Positions 1-7,856 of a DNA stretch of 64,000 bases are shown in pieces. The position numbers were made by a program, and so were the translations under genes. Source of the stretch: an uncultured Clostridium sp. (GTDB taxonomy: Bacteria > Bacillota > Clostridia > Lachnospirales > Lachnospiraceae); contig CABVBU010000003.1 of NCBI GenBank assembly GCA_902496665.1, positions 62,001 to 126,000 of the forward strand, read 5' to 3'. How positions within the stretch are numbered: the first letter of the stretch is position 1; each line of letters begins with the position of its first letter. The notes under the pieces were generated by a model. It was given only the letters and a program-made list of their open reading frames with translations, searched no databases and had not been told where the DNA came from.

Positions 1-1
1 T

Positions 2-736
2 GTTACAAAATTCATCTCCGCAAAGGGCGGCTCCAATGTTGTCGGATACCTGATGGAGAAAGAGATCGCGTTCCTTGGAAATGCGGTTGAGAACCCGGTT
101 CGTCCGTTCGTAGCGATCCTCGGCGGTGCAAAGGTTGCTGATAAGTTAAACGTAATCTCCAACCTGCTTGAGAAGTGCGATACCCTCATCATCGGCGGCG
201 GCATGGCCTACACCTTCTTAAAGGCACAGGGCAAGGAGATCGGTAAGTCCTTAGTTGACGATACAAAGATCGACTACTGTAAGGAGATGATGGAGAAGGC
301 AGAAAAGCTTGGAAAGAAGCTTCTTCTCCCGGTTGATACAACCGTTGTTGCTGAATTCCCGAACCCGATCGACGCACCGGTTGAGGTTGAGTACGTTTCC
401 GTAGACGCGATCCCGGCAGACAAAGAGGGCGTTGATATCGGACCGGAGACTTGCAAGCTCTACACAGAAGCTGTAAAGAGCGCGAAGACGGTTGTATGGA
501 ACGGACCGATGGGCGTATTTGAGAACCCGACTCTCGCTGCAGGTACCATCGCGGTTGCGAAAGCACTTGCTGAGACAGACGCTACAACGATCATCGGCGG
601 CGGCGATTCCGCGGCAGCAGTCAACCAGCTCGGCTTCGGTGACAAGATGAGCCACATCTCCACAGGCGGCGGCGCATCCTTAGAGTTCCTGGAAGGAAAA
701 GAGCTTCCGGGCGTTGCGGCGGCTGACGACAAATAA
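2..736 (+). CDS. pgk: Phosphoglycerate kinase, C-terminal part (5' end outside the window)
   Basis: Phosphoglycerate kinase interconverts 1,3-bisphosphoglycerate + ADP and 3-phosphoglycerate + ATP in cytosolic glycolysis. The frame is open from base 2, so the gene enters from the left and only the last 244 of the usual ~395 residues are present; the internal Met at 53 is not the start. The C-terminal nucleotide-binding domain is visible: GGAKVADKL, then NGPMGVFE (ATP/Mg site), GGGDSAAAV and the closing glycine-rich STGGGASLEFLEG. It stops at TAA 734-736. The gene lies 274 bp upstream of tpiA on the same strand, the usual glycolytic neighbourhood, but a large inverted-repeat element and a possible terminator separate the two. 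Confidence 0.98.
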   Translation, partial: VTKFISAKGGSNVVGYLMEKEIAFLGNAVENPVRPFVAILGGAKVADKLNVISNLLEKCDTLIIGGGMAYTFLKAQGKEIGKSLVDDTKIDYCKEMMEKAEKLGKKLLLPVDTTVVAEFPNPIDAPVEVEYVSVDAIPADKEGVDIGPETCKLYTEAVKSAKTVVWNGPMGVFENPTLAAGTIAVAKALAETDATTIIGGGDSAAAVNQLGFGDKMSHISTGGGASLEFLEGKELPGVAAADDK

Positions 737-751
737 TGAATGAAACCAGTA

Positions 752-884
752 CACCGTGCGCCGGAACAGGTGTGGAAGGGCGCTGCAAGCTCGCTTGCAC
801 AAGCCCTTTCAGGTCTGTTCCGGTATAGGGGGCACGCCCCCGGCTTCTTGTTTTTATGAAATAAAAACAAGAAGATGCACGGTG
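752..884. repeat. Cloverleaf-like nested inverted-repeat element
   Basis: An outer stem CACCGTGC (752-759) pairs with GCACGGTG (877-884). It encloses three arms. Arm 1: CCGGAACAG (761-769)/CTGTTCCGG (815-823), itself enclosing AAGGGC (776-781)/GCCCTT (803-808) and TGCAAGC (784-790)/GCTTGCA (793-799). Arm 2: GGGGGC (828-833)/GCCCCC (836-841). Arm 3: a perfect 14-bp arm, 844-857 with 861-874, with a GAA loop. All stems are perfect matches. It could be a folded RNA in the pgk-tpiA transcript or a small REP/MITE-like element. No second copy was seen in the window. Confidence 0.75.
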
Positions 885-944
885 GGGAGCAAATGTACGC
901 ATTTACTTCCCTGGCTGTAAATATTATAGTGTCCGAGATTCCAG

Positions 945-975
945 ATCCGGGGCGGTGATCCCGTCCCGGATTTTG
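945..975 (+). terminator. Possible terminator after pgk
   Basis: ATCCGGG (945-951) pairs with CCCGGAT (965-971) and is followed by TTTT at 971-974. The loop is GC-rich and the T tract short, so this is a moderate candidate. It would separate pgk from tpiA transcription. Confidence 0.5.
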
Positions 976-978
976 TGA

Positions 979-984
979 TATAAT
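979..984 (+). promoter_or_regulatory. Probable -10 box of tpiA promoter
   Basis: A perfect TATAAT sits 27 bp before the tpiA ATG. No good -35 is seen at the normal distance because that stretch falls inside the hairpin at 945-971. A GGGGG ribosome site lies just before the start codon. Confidence 0.5.
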
Positions 985-1010
985 ATTGGTATATATGGGG
1001 GTAGATAACC

Positions 1011-1760
1011 ATGGCAAGAAAGAAAATTATCGCTGGAAACTGGAAAATGAACATGACTCCGTCCGAGGCAGTGGCACTCGTTGAGACATTAAAGCCGCTC
1101 GTTAAGACGGAGGAAGCGGACGTTGTATTCTGCGTACCGGCTATCGACATCATTCCTGTCGTAAAGGCATGCGAGGGAACAAATATCGAGGTTGGCGCTG
1201 AGAATATGTATTTCGAGGAGAAGGGCGCATACACAGGCGAGATCTCCCCGAATATGCTGACAGATGCCGGCGTAAAATATGTGATCATCGGACATTCCGA
1301 GAGAAGAGAGTACTTTGCTGAGACAGATGAGACCGTCAATAAGAAAGTCTTAAAGGCATTCGAGCATGGACTGACCCCGATCATCTGCTGCGGTGAGACT
1401 CTTACCCAGAGAGAACAGGGAATCACTCTTGACTGGATCCGCAAGCAGGTAAAGATCGCGTTCCAGAACGTGACAGCAGATCAGGCAAAGACTGCTGTGA
1501 TTGCTTACGAGCCGATCTGGGCGATCGGAACTGGAAAGACAGCTACCACAGAGCAGGCTGAGGAAGTCTGCGGAGCAATCCGTGCGTGCATCGGCGAGAT
1601 CTACGACGAGGCAACAAAGGAAGCGATCCGCATCCAGTACGGCGGATCTGTAAACGCCGGAAACGCGGCAGAACTCTTCGCACAGCCGGATATCGACGGA
1701 GGACTTGTCGGCGGCGCGTCCTTAAAGGCTGATTTCGGAAAGATCGTTAATTACAAATAA
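1011..1760 (+). CDS. tpiA: Triose-phosphate isomerase
   Basis: Triose-phosphate isomerase interconverts dihydroxyacetone phosphate and glyceraldehyde-3-phosphate in the cytosol. The 249-residue length is normal for this TIM barrel. The catalytic set is complete: Lys12 in AGNWKMN, His95 in IGHSERR and Glu167 in AYEPIWAIGTGKT, plus the phosphate-binding YGGSVN and GLVGGASL loops near the C-terminus. The ATG at 1011 follows a G-rich ribosome site. It lies downstream of pgk on the same strand, with its own -10 box nearby and a strong terminator about 90 bp after it. Confidence 0.98.
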   Translation: MARKKIIAGNWKMNMTPSEAVALVETLKPLVKTEEADVVFCVPAIDIIPVVKACEGTNIEVGAENMYFEEKGAYTGEISPNMLTDAGVKYVIIGHSERREYFAETDETVNKKVLKAFEHGLTPIICCGETLTQREQGITLDWIRKQVKIAFQNVTADQAKTAVIAYEPIWAIGTGKTATTEQAEEVCGAIRACIGEIYDEATKEAIRIQYGGSVNAGNAAELFAQPDIDGGLVGGASLKADFGKIVNYK

Positions 1761-1846
1761 ATATCATATATGCGGGAAGAGATTCCCGGCGGTATGAATA
1801 TGCAGTTTACATAAAACTGCAAGGGAAATAACAGGAAAAATTTTGA

Positions 1847-1889
1847 GCGCTGTGTCATGGAAAATGGGCTGTGACACAGCGCCTTTTAT
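1847..1889 (+). terminator. Intrinsic terminator after tpiA
   Basis: GCGCTGTGTCA (1847-1857) pairs perfectly with TGACACAGCGC (1872-1882), followed by CTTTTATTT. A smaller hairpin, TGCAGTTT (1801-1808)/AAACTGCA (1814-1821), precedes it. From 1890 to 2030 no supported gene or site is seen; a 63-codon open frame from 1843 overlaps this terminator and is not credited. Confidence 0.85.
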
Positions 1890-2030
1890 TTACGCGAACA
1901 ACGAGCCAAAGTCCGCGCTTGCGCGAGACCTTGGCGACTGTCGTGATAACAAGGGGAAACTCGCGAAGCGTGTTTTCACTTGTTTACGATTTACAATAGT
2001 GACAAGCTGTCATTTTTTGCGTCCACCCTA

Positions 2031-2059
2031 TTGACTGGAAAGAACGGAAATGTTACGAT
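2031..2059 (+). promoter_or_regulatory. Promoter of degV
   Basis: TTGACT (2031-2036), a 17-bp spacer and TACGAT (2054-2059) form a plausible sigma-A promoter about 90 bp before the degV start codon. Confidence 0.55.
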
Positions 2060-2151
2060 ATTTAGATGTTCAAAATATTTTAGACAGAAATGATCTGGTT
2101 TTACAGAAATCCGGCTGCGTCGGATCAGAGAATGAAAGAGGAAATACCTAT

Positions 2152-3036
2152 ATGAAGAAGATTGGAATCGTAACAGACAGTCACAGCAGCATCAGTCAGG
2201 AAGAGGCGGAAAAACTTGGAATTTTCGTGCTGCCGATGCCGTTTTATATCGATGGGGAGTGCTATTACGAGAGCGTGACCCTGTCCAGGGAAATGTTTTT
2301 TGAGAAGCTGACATCCGGCGCGGATATCACAACGTCCCAGCCGTCCCCGACAGCGGTGATGGAAATCTGGGACAAAGCGCTGGAGCAGTTTGAGAAGATC
2401 CTTTATATGCCGATCAGCAGCGGCCTCAGCGGTTCCTACGAGACAGCGATGATGTTGGCGAAGGATGAAGCGTATGAGGGGCGCGTCCTCGTTGTCGATG
2501 ACGGGCAGGTTGCGGCTCCGCTCCACCAGATGGTATTAGATACGTTAGATATGATCGAAAAGGGATATGAGGCGGAACAGATCCGTGATCTCCTTGAAAG
2601 GGCGGGAGACCGGATGATGATCTATATCGCGCTCCAGACGTTGGAGTGCTTAAAGAAAGGCGGAAGAGTGACACCGGCGGCAGCGGCGTTGGGATCTGTG
2701 TTTAATATCAAGCCGATCCTGAAGCTGCAGACAGGAAAGCTGGACTCCTTTAAGAAATGTCACGGGATCGTAAAAGCAAAGAAGGCGGCCATCGAGGCCA
2801 TGCAGGCGGAGATCCGGGATAACTTTCAGGATGCGTTAAATGACGGTGCCCTCCACCTTCTGGCGTCCTCCAGCGGGACGGACGAGGAGAATGCGGCATG
2901 GGTCGAGGAGATCAAGGAAGCGTTCCCGGGTGTTCCGCTTCTCTACGATAATCTGTCCCTCGGTGTATCCTGCCATATCGGACCGGGCGGAATGGGAATC
3001 GGGTGCGCGGTGGCACCGGATTATAAGAGAGTGTAA
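2152..3036 (+). CDS. degV: DegV family fatty-acid-binding protein
   Basis: DegV (FakB-like) proteins bind one fatty acid and can present it to the FakA kinase for phosphorylation and entry into phospholipid synthesis. The ATG at 2152 is chosen over an upstream in-frame Met at 2050 because AAGAGG lies at 2137-2142 and the family N-terminus KIGIVTDSHSSIS starts there; this gives 294 residues, typical of the family. The family landmarks are TSQPSPTAV, ISSGLSGSYE and a C-terminal GPGGMGIGCAV lipid-pocket segment. It has its own promoter and stands alone. A second, divergent DegV is at 47562. No fakA is visible in the window. Ligand specificity cannot be read from sequence. Confidence 0.93.
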   Translation: MKKIGIVTDSHSSISQEEAEKLGIFVLPMPFYIDGECYYESVTLSREMFFEKLTSGADITTSQPSPTAVMEIWDKALEQFEKILYMPISSGLSGSYETAMMLAKDEAYEGRVLVVDDGQVAAPLHQMVLDTLDMIEKGYEAEQIRDLLERAGDRMMIYIALQTLECLKKGGRVTPAAAALGSVFNIKPILKLQTGKLDSFKKCHGIVKAKKAAIEAMQAEIRDNFQDALNDGALHLLASSSGTDEENAAWVEEIKEAFPGVPLLYDNLSLGVSCHIGPGGMGIGCAVAPDYKRV

Positions 3037-3135
3037 AAGCGTAGGATATGGTTCTTTTGCAGCATGTGCGCCGGGTAGAAGCTGATTGTGGAATTTGATA
3101 AGAGTTTCAGATAGAAGTTGTAAGCTCTGTGGGTG

Positions 3136-3164
3136 TTGCGTGTATACAAAATTTGTCTTATAAT
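3136..3164 (+). promoter_or_regulatory. Promoter of the PPC-domain gene
   Basis: TTGCGT (3136-3141), a 17-bp spacer and a perfect TATAAT (3159-3164) lie 116 bp upstream of the start codon at 3280. Confidence 0.75.
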
Positions 3165-3279
3165 AGAAGACAGACCATAAAAAATGAATGTTGTGTTTTG
3201 CGCACAGGAAAACACAATCCTGCAGCAGGGCGAAGGTCTGCAGGCAGGAGGGTGCAGGTGCGCATAGAAGGAGGTAACG

Positions 3280-3705
3280 ATGGAATACCGCAGATTTGGA
3301 AATACGATCGTAGCAAGGATCGATCAGGGTGAGGACGTTCTGGAGAAGATGAAGCGCATCGCGATGCTCGAGGACGTAAAGCTTGCGAGCGTCAGCGCGC
3401 TTGGAACGTTTTCTTCCATGACCGTAGGAATTTATGACCTGGAAAAACGTCAGTTTATGGGAAATGATTTCGAGGGAATGTTTGAGATCGTCTCCTTCAC
3501 AGGAACCATCAACACCATGGACGGGAAGTATTACAGCCACATCCACGCAGCGGCAGCCGATGCGAAGGGCAATGTATACGGCGGACATTTAAGCCGCGGC
3601 ATCATTGGAGCGACCTGCGAGATGGTGATCACGGTGATCGACGGAGTTGTGGACCGCGTGAAGGATGAGGAGACAGGACTCAATATCTTTAACTTTAAGT
3701 GTTGA
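3280..3705 (+). CDS. PPC/DUF296-domain protein
   Basis: This 141-residue protein consists of a single PPC (plants and prokaryotes conserved, DUF296) domain, the fold shared with plant AT-hook proteins. Small free-standing bacterial members are trimeric and of uncertain function. Characteristic features are the ASVSALGTFSS segment early in the domain, the HIHAAAAD pair of histidines, and GGHLSRGIIGATCEMVI, which forms the putative metal or ligand pocket. AAGGAGG lies directly upstream of the ATG. It has its own promoter and is not in an obvious operon. It lacks the AT-hook of plant proteins, so DNA binding is not implied. Confidence 0.85.
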   Translation: MEYRRFGNTIVARIDQGEDVLEKMKRIAMLEDVKLASVSALGTFSSMTVGIYDLEKRQFMGNDFEGMFEIVSFTGTINTMDGKYYSHIHAAAADAKGNVYGGHLSRGIIGATCEMVITVIDGVVDRVKDEETGLNIFNFKC

Positions 3706-3819
3706 GGCGCAGAAAGGTAACTGTTCAGCAGGTCTGCGCGTAACTGTGAAGGTACTGAATCGTTACATATTTTCGTGAATTGTGATAAGAGATAAGAAAA
3801 GGTCGATAAGGAGCAGGTT

Positions 3820-4725
3820 ATGGCACAGATGATTCCGGGATTTCTGGAAGAGATGTTGAAAAAACAGTATGGAGAGGAAGTTTTCGCGAAAATCCTCGCG
3901 GGATATCAGGCGAGACGCCCGGTGACACTCCGGGTCAATCCCCTAAAGGCGGACCGGAACACGGTGGAGCAGGCACTTACCGGCGCAGGGATCGCGTTTA
4001 AAAATGTATCATGGTATGAGGATGCGATGATCATCGAGGGCGCAAGGGAGCCGGAGATCCAGGAACTTCCGATTTATAAGGAAGGCGGAATCTATCTCCA
4101 GAGCCTTTCCTCCATGCTGCCGCCGCTGTTTCTCGGCCCGAAGGCGGGAGAGTCCGTCCTCGATATGGCTGCCGCTCCGGGCGGAAAGACGACCCAGATG
4201 GCGGCGATGACAGGAAATCAGGCGCAGATCACGGCCTGTGAGAAAAATAAGGCGCGGTCAGAAAAGTTAAAATACAATCTGGAAAAGCAGGGGGCATCCG
4301 GAACATATGTGATGGTGGAGGACGCAAGAAAGCTCGACGATTTCTTTTCCTTCGACCGGATCCTCTTAGACGCGCCCTGCAGCGGAAGCGGAACCGTAGA
4401 AGTGCGGGACGGCGTCTGCCGGACAAAGATCTCAAAGGAACTTGTGGAAAGATCTGCGAGAACACAGGAAGAATTGTTAAAAAAAGCGCTGAAGCTTTTA
4501 AAATCCGGACATGAGATGGTATACTCCACGTGTTCGATCTTAAAAGAGGAGAATGAAGGTCTCCTGAAGCGTGTGTTAAAGAGCGCGGGTGGAGAGCTTG
4601 TACCGATTGAGGAAGAGTGGACGAAGGAACTTCCGTTACTTCCGAACGCGATGCCGGGAACGCTCCTCGTGGGACCGGATGAACTGTTTGAGGGATTCTT
4701 TGTGGCGAAGATCAGAAAAAAATAG
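3820..4725 (+). CDS. NOL1/NOP2/Sun family RNA m5C methyltransferase (RsmF/RsmB type)
   Basis: This S-adenosylmethionine-dependent enzyme should place 5-methylcytosine on rRNA or tRNA. The SAM-binding motif I VLDMAAAPGGKT is at residues 113-124, and both family cysteines are present: Cys187 in LLDAPCSGSG and Cys238 in YSTCS. At 301 residues it is much shorter than RsmF-type enzymes of about 450 residues. It ends soon after the catalytic core, so the C-terminal RNA-binding extension (PUA-like) is missing, as in compact archaeal Trm4-like proteins. The target base cannot be assigned. A strong terminator follows. Confidence 0.92.
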   Translation: MAQMIPGFLEEMLKKQYGEEVFAKILAGYQARRPVTLRVNPLKADRNTVEQALTGAGIAFKNVSWYEDAMIIEGAREPEIQELPIYKEGGIYLQSLSSMLPPLFLGPKAGESVLDMAAAPGGKTTQMAAMTGNQAQITACEKNKARSEKLKYNLEKQGASGTYVMVEDARKLDDFFSFDRILLDAPCSGSGTVEVRDGVCRTKISKELVERSARTQEELLKKALKLLKSGHEMVYSTCSILKEENEGLLKRVLKSAGGELVPIEEEWTKELPLLPNAMPGTLLVGPDELFEGFFVAKIRKK

Positions 4726-4750
4726 AAATATGTCTGTTTTTATGCAAACA

Positions 4751-4790
4751 AAAGCGACTTGTGCCCGATTTGAGCACAAGTCGCTTTCGC
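4751..4790 (+). terminator. Intrinsic terminator after the RNA methyltransferase
   Basis: AAAGCGACTTGTGC (4751-4764) pairs perfectly with GCACAAGTCGCTTT (4774-4787), followed by a short T-rich stretch. Confidence 0.85.
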
Positions 4791-4887
4791 TATGATTTGT
4801 TCCTATTTACCAAAATCAATGTATTTTCAAAAATGGCAAATAGAATTCACAACCTCAAATGTGTTGTGAAAATTTACCCGGCAGAGT

Positions 4888-4919
4888 AAAAAAAACCACC
4901 GATCATTGCTGACCGGTGG
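4888..4919 (-). terminator. Intrinsic terminator of the MATE gene
   Basis: Read on the minus strand, CCACCGGTC pairs with the complementary arm at 4896-4904 (one G-U), followed by eight T residues (4888-4895 on the plus strand as A). It lies 38 bp after the stop of the minus-strand transporter gene. Confidence 0.8.
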
Positions 4920-4956
4920 GCTGCTGTTCATAGCTCCAAATCAGGACTTTAAGCTT

Positions 4957-6336
4957 TTATTCCGCCCTGCGGTTCTCCACATCCATCCTCTTAAGCTCCG
5001 GCAGCACGACTGCCAGCATCGTGACAAAGCAGGCCGTTCCGCCGATGACATTGGAGACCGGCTCAGCGAGGAATACACCATCGGTTCCCATACCCAGAGT
5101 ATAGGGCATAAGATAGGTCAGCGGCACTACAATGAACACCTTTCTGAGCAATGAGAAGAAGATCGCAAATGTCTTCTTATTTAAAGATTTAAATACAGTC
5201 TGTCCGATGTACTGCAGATCCATAAAGATAAACGCCGCGAAATACTGTTTCAGCGCCGGAACCGCATCCGCAACCAATGCCGCGTCAGAGCTGAAAATGC
5301 TGATCAGAGTGGACGGGATCATGACAATGGCGCTCCACATGATGGCGGTGTATCCGAGGATCATGGCACTCATGACCAACATAGCCTTGCGCACGCGGGA
5401 TGGTCTGCGCGCCCCGTAGTTGTAGCTTAGGATCGGGGAAGTTCCCTCGTTCATGGCGTAGATCGGGGTCTCCACCAACTGACGGACGCTGGATACGATG
5501 GTCATGACGGAGATGTAGATATCACCTCCCGTGACTGCCAGCACATTGTTGGCACAGATCGTCACGAGGCTGTTGGTGAGCTGCATGATAAATCCGGCCA
5601 TGCCGAGACTTGTGATATCTTTTGCGTACTTCATGCATTCCGGAAGCTCTTCCTTTTTCAGCAGACGAAGCTTCAGTTCAGACTTTTTGCTGAGAAAATG
5701 GAGAACAAATAAGGCAGACAGGAACTGGGAGATCACCGTGGCGATCGCCGCGCCGCGAACCCCAAGACCGAGAACAAAGATAAATACAGGATCCAGGATC
5801 AGGTTTGCACCGGCACCGATGGCAACGGAGAACATACCGACGGTGGAGTAGCCCTGAGCGTTGATAAATGGGTTCATGCCGACGGCGATCATAGACGGCA
5901 GTGTTCCGATCAGATAGAGCATCATGTACGGGTAGGCGTAGACGATGGCATCGGAGGAAGCACCGAAGAGCACCAGGATCGGGCGGGCAAACAAAAGACC
6001 GAAGATCATAAGGAGGCTGGCACAGCCGCAAAGCATGGTAAAGGAGGTATCCATGATCCGGGTTGCAGTCTCAGGGTCCTTCTTACCGCGATAAATGGAA
6101 AACAGCGGTGCGCCGCCGGTTCCAAAGAGGTTGCTGAAGGCGGTGATGATCACGATCACCGGGAAACAGAGTCCTACCGCGCCAAGAGCAGCGGTTCCTA
6201 CCTCGGGGATCCGCGCGATATAGATACGGTCCACGATATTATATAGAAGGTTCAGGATCTGGGCAACCAGCATGGGCAGAGCTGCCCCGAGAATATTGCC
6301 GGTTACGGTTCCATGTTCGAAATCGATGCGTTTCAT
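4957..6336 (-). CDS. MATE family multidrug/organic-cation efflux transporter
   Basis: This 459-residue membrane protein has the length and about 12 hydrophobic helices expected of MATE antiporters, which export drugs or metabolites using Na+ or H+ gradients. The N-terminus is typical: an amphipathic lead, then LGAALPMLVAQILNLLYNIV followed by DRIYI, where the Asp is a family hallmark. A second-half echo, YNYGARRPSRVRKA, marks the internal twofold repeat. AAGGAATAAAG precedes the ATG at 6336. The gene is transcribed divergently from a LysR regulator with 275 bp between them, so the regulator probably controls it. The substrate is unknown. Confidence 0.93.
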   Translation of the reverse strand: MKRIDFEHGTVTGNILGAALPMLVAQILNLLYNIVDRIYIARIPEVGTAALGAVGLCFPVIVIITAFSNLFGTGGAPLFSIYRGKKDPETATRIMDTSFTMLCGCASLLMIFGLLFARPILVLFGASSDAIVYAYPYMMLYLIGTLPSMIAVGMNPFINAQGYSTVGMFSVAIGAGANLILDPVFIFVLGLGVRGAAIATVISQFLSALFVLHFLSKKSELKLRLLKKEELPECMKYAKDITSLGMAGFIMQLTNSLVTICANNVLAVTGGDIYISVMTIVSSVRQLVETPIYAMNEGTSPILSYNYGARRPSRVRKAMLVMSAMILGYTAIMWSAIVMIPSTLISIFSSDAALVADAVPALKQYFAAFIFMDLQYIGQTVFKSLNKKTFAIFFSLLRKVFIVVPLTYLMPYTLGMGTDGVFLAEPVSNVIGGTACFVTMLAVVLPELKRMDVENRRAE

Positions 6337-6375
6337 ATGTATTCTTTATTCCTTTCAGATTGTTCTTGCGTTATC

Positions 6376-6404
6376 AGTATATCATCCCCTATAATATATG
6401 TAAA
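6376..6404 (-). promoter_or_regulatory. Promoter of the MATE gene
   Basis: On the minus strand TTTACA (6404-6399), a 17-bp spacer and TATACT (6381-6376) lie 40 bp upstream of the MATE start codon. Confidence 0.65.
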
Positions 6405-6578
6405 TTATTGTTTTTATATAAAAATAAAATAAAATTTGTATGTTTCTCTAATAGAACTTTTACATAATCCGCATGGAAACACACAAAACTGCAAAGCATG
6501 TTCTGGGCCGGAGCAAAGAGTTATTATAAAGAAAAGCCAGCATGCATGTTTCTGCGATTCATTGATAGGAGGGGAGGT

Positions 6579-6602
6579 TGTCTGCAGGGCAGTCTGTAGA
6601 CA
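6579..6602. promoter_or_regulatory. Inverted repeat before the LysR gene, candidate operator
   Basis: TGTCTGCAG (6579-6587) and CTGTAGACA (6594-6602) are inverted copies with one mismatch around a 6-bp centre. The dyad sits 9 bp before the regulator's ATG in the divergent intergenic region. An AGGAGGGGAGG stretch lies just upstream. Autoregulation by the LysR protein is an inference. Confidence 0.45.
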
Positions 6603-6611
6603 GTAAATTTT

Positions 6612-7457
6612 ATGGAGATCAGACAATTAGAATATTTCCGCGCCATTGTTGACGCCGGAACCATCAGCGGAGCGGCGAGGGAGCTTCATATGACACAGCC
6701 GCCGTTAAGCTATCAGATGAAAATGCTGGAAGAGGAACTCCAGGTGCCACTCTTTATCCGCGGCATGAAGCATATCACACTGACGGAGGCGGGAAAAACG
6801 CTCTACGAACAGGCGGGAAAGATCCTGATGCTCTCGGAGGTAACGAAGCGGGAGGTCATAAAATCAAGTCAGGCGGCGACGATCCATATCGGAATGACTC
6901 CGTCCACCGTGTCCATGATGTCCCATTACCTGATGCGTTTTGCGAAGGAACGTCCCCATATCCATTTTGATATCCACGAGGGATCCACGTTCGCATTGAG
7001 GGATCAGCTCGAGAACCGGATCATTGACATCACGACTCTGCGGACGCCGATCACATTAAAAGGATGTGAGACGAGAGTTCTGGCGGAAGAACGCCTCCTC
7101 GTCATGGCGGTTCCTGATTATCCGCTTTTGAAGGGACGCACATCGATCCATCTGCAGGAACTATCGGAGCAGCCGTTGATCTTATCTCACCGTTTCCAGA
7201 AATATATCGTCTCAAAATTCGAGGAGGCAGGGCTTGTCTGCGATATCTATCTCGCCTGCGAGGATGCCCGGACCGCGATCACGATGGCAGAAAAAGGAAT
7301 GGGAATCGCAATCCTGCCCCTTTCCATGCAGGACCTCTCGGATAAGCTGAAATCATGCGAGATCTGCGATGCTGACTTCACGACAGAGATCCTTCTCGCA
7401 TGGCGGAAAGGTCGGGTTCCGGCGGAAATACAGGAACTTTTGAATTTATGGAATTAA
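6612..7457 (+). CDS. LysR-type transcriptional regulator
   Basis: This 281-residue protein has the LysR architecture: an N-terminal winged helix-turn-helix at about residues 15-45 (GTISGAARELHMTQPPLSYQ, then KMLEEELQVPLF), followed by a two-lobed effector domain starting near IHIGMTPSTVSMMS. The effector domain is typical in length. The chosen ATG places MEIRQLEYFRAI at the N-terminus, as in most family members, although the ribosome site near it is weak. Its position, head to head with the MATE exporter, suggests it controls that gene in response to a small molecule that cannot be named from sequence. Confidence 0.93.
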   Translation: MEIRQLEYFRAIVDAGTISGAARELHMTQPPLSYQMKMLEEELQVPLFIRGMKHITLTEAGKTLYEQAGKILMLSEVTKREVIKSSQAATIHIGMTPSTVSMMSHYLMRFAKERPHIHFDIHEGSTFALRDQLENRIIDITTLRTPITLKGCETRVLAEERLLVMAVPDYPLLKGRTSIHLQELSEQPLILSHRFQKYIVSKFEEAGLVCDIYLACEDARTAITMAEKGMGIAILPLSMQDLSDKLKSCEICDADFTTEILLAWRKGRVPAEIQELLNLWN

Positions 7458-7856
7458 ACACACAACTAAATGAATTTTCAAGACGGCAAGCCGTTCATGA
7501 CATGGTGAAGAATTATGTTGTGGGCGGCTTTTTTGCTGTCAAACATCCGGGAAAAGCTGCTGACGGCAGGTTCTGTAGGTTTTGCTGAAAAAGACACATC
7601 TGAAAGAATCCTGTCGATCATTTGGGAATGTATGCAAAACGAGGGAAAAAGGAGTAATTGCCGATGGAAAATTTTCTCTGGATTGGAAATATAAGCAAGC
7701 ATCCCTGCATAAAATGCAATTTAGAAAGTGGTTTTTGTGGACCACCATAATGCGGAAGGGAAAGGAGGGACATATGGACATACAGGGATAGAAAGACAGG
7801 TCTTTGTTATCGAAGAGATTGATCAACGATCCGGAGAGAAAAGGAGGAAATGAGAT
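7458..7856. other. 399-bp intergenic stretch without a supported gene
   Basis: No convincing gene is seen. AAGCCG (near 7488) and CGGCTTTTTT (near 7527) could form a long-looped terminator for the LysR gene. Short open frames on both strands lack ribosome sites and family resemblance. AGGAGG at 7842-7847 belongs to the following surface-protein gene. Confidence 0.4.

Noticed and set aside
1843..2034. 63-codon frame after tpiA
   Set aside because: It starts inside the tpiA terminator hairpin and has no ribosome site.
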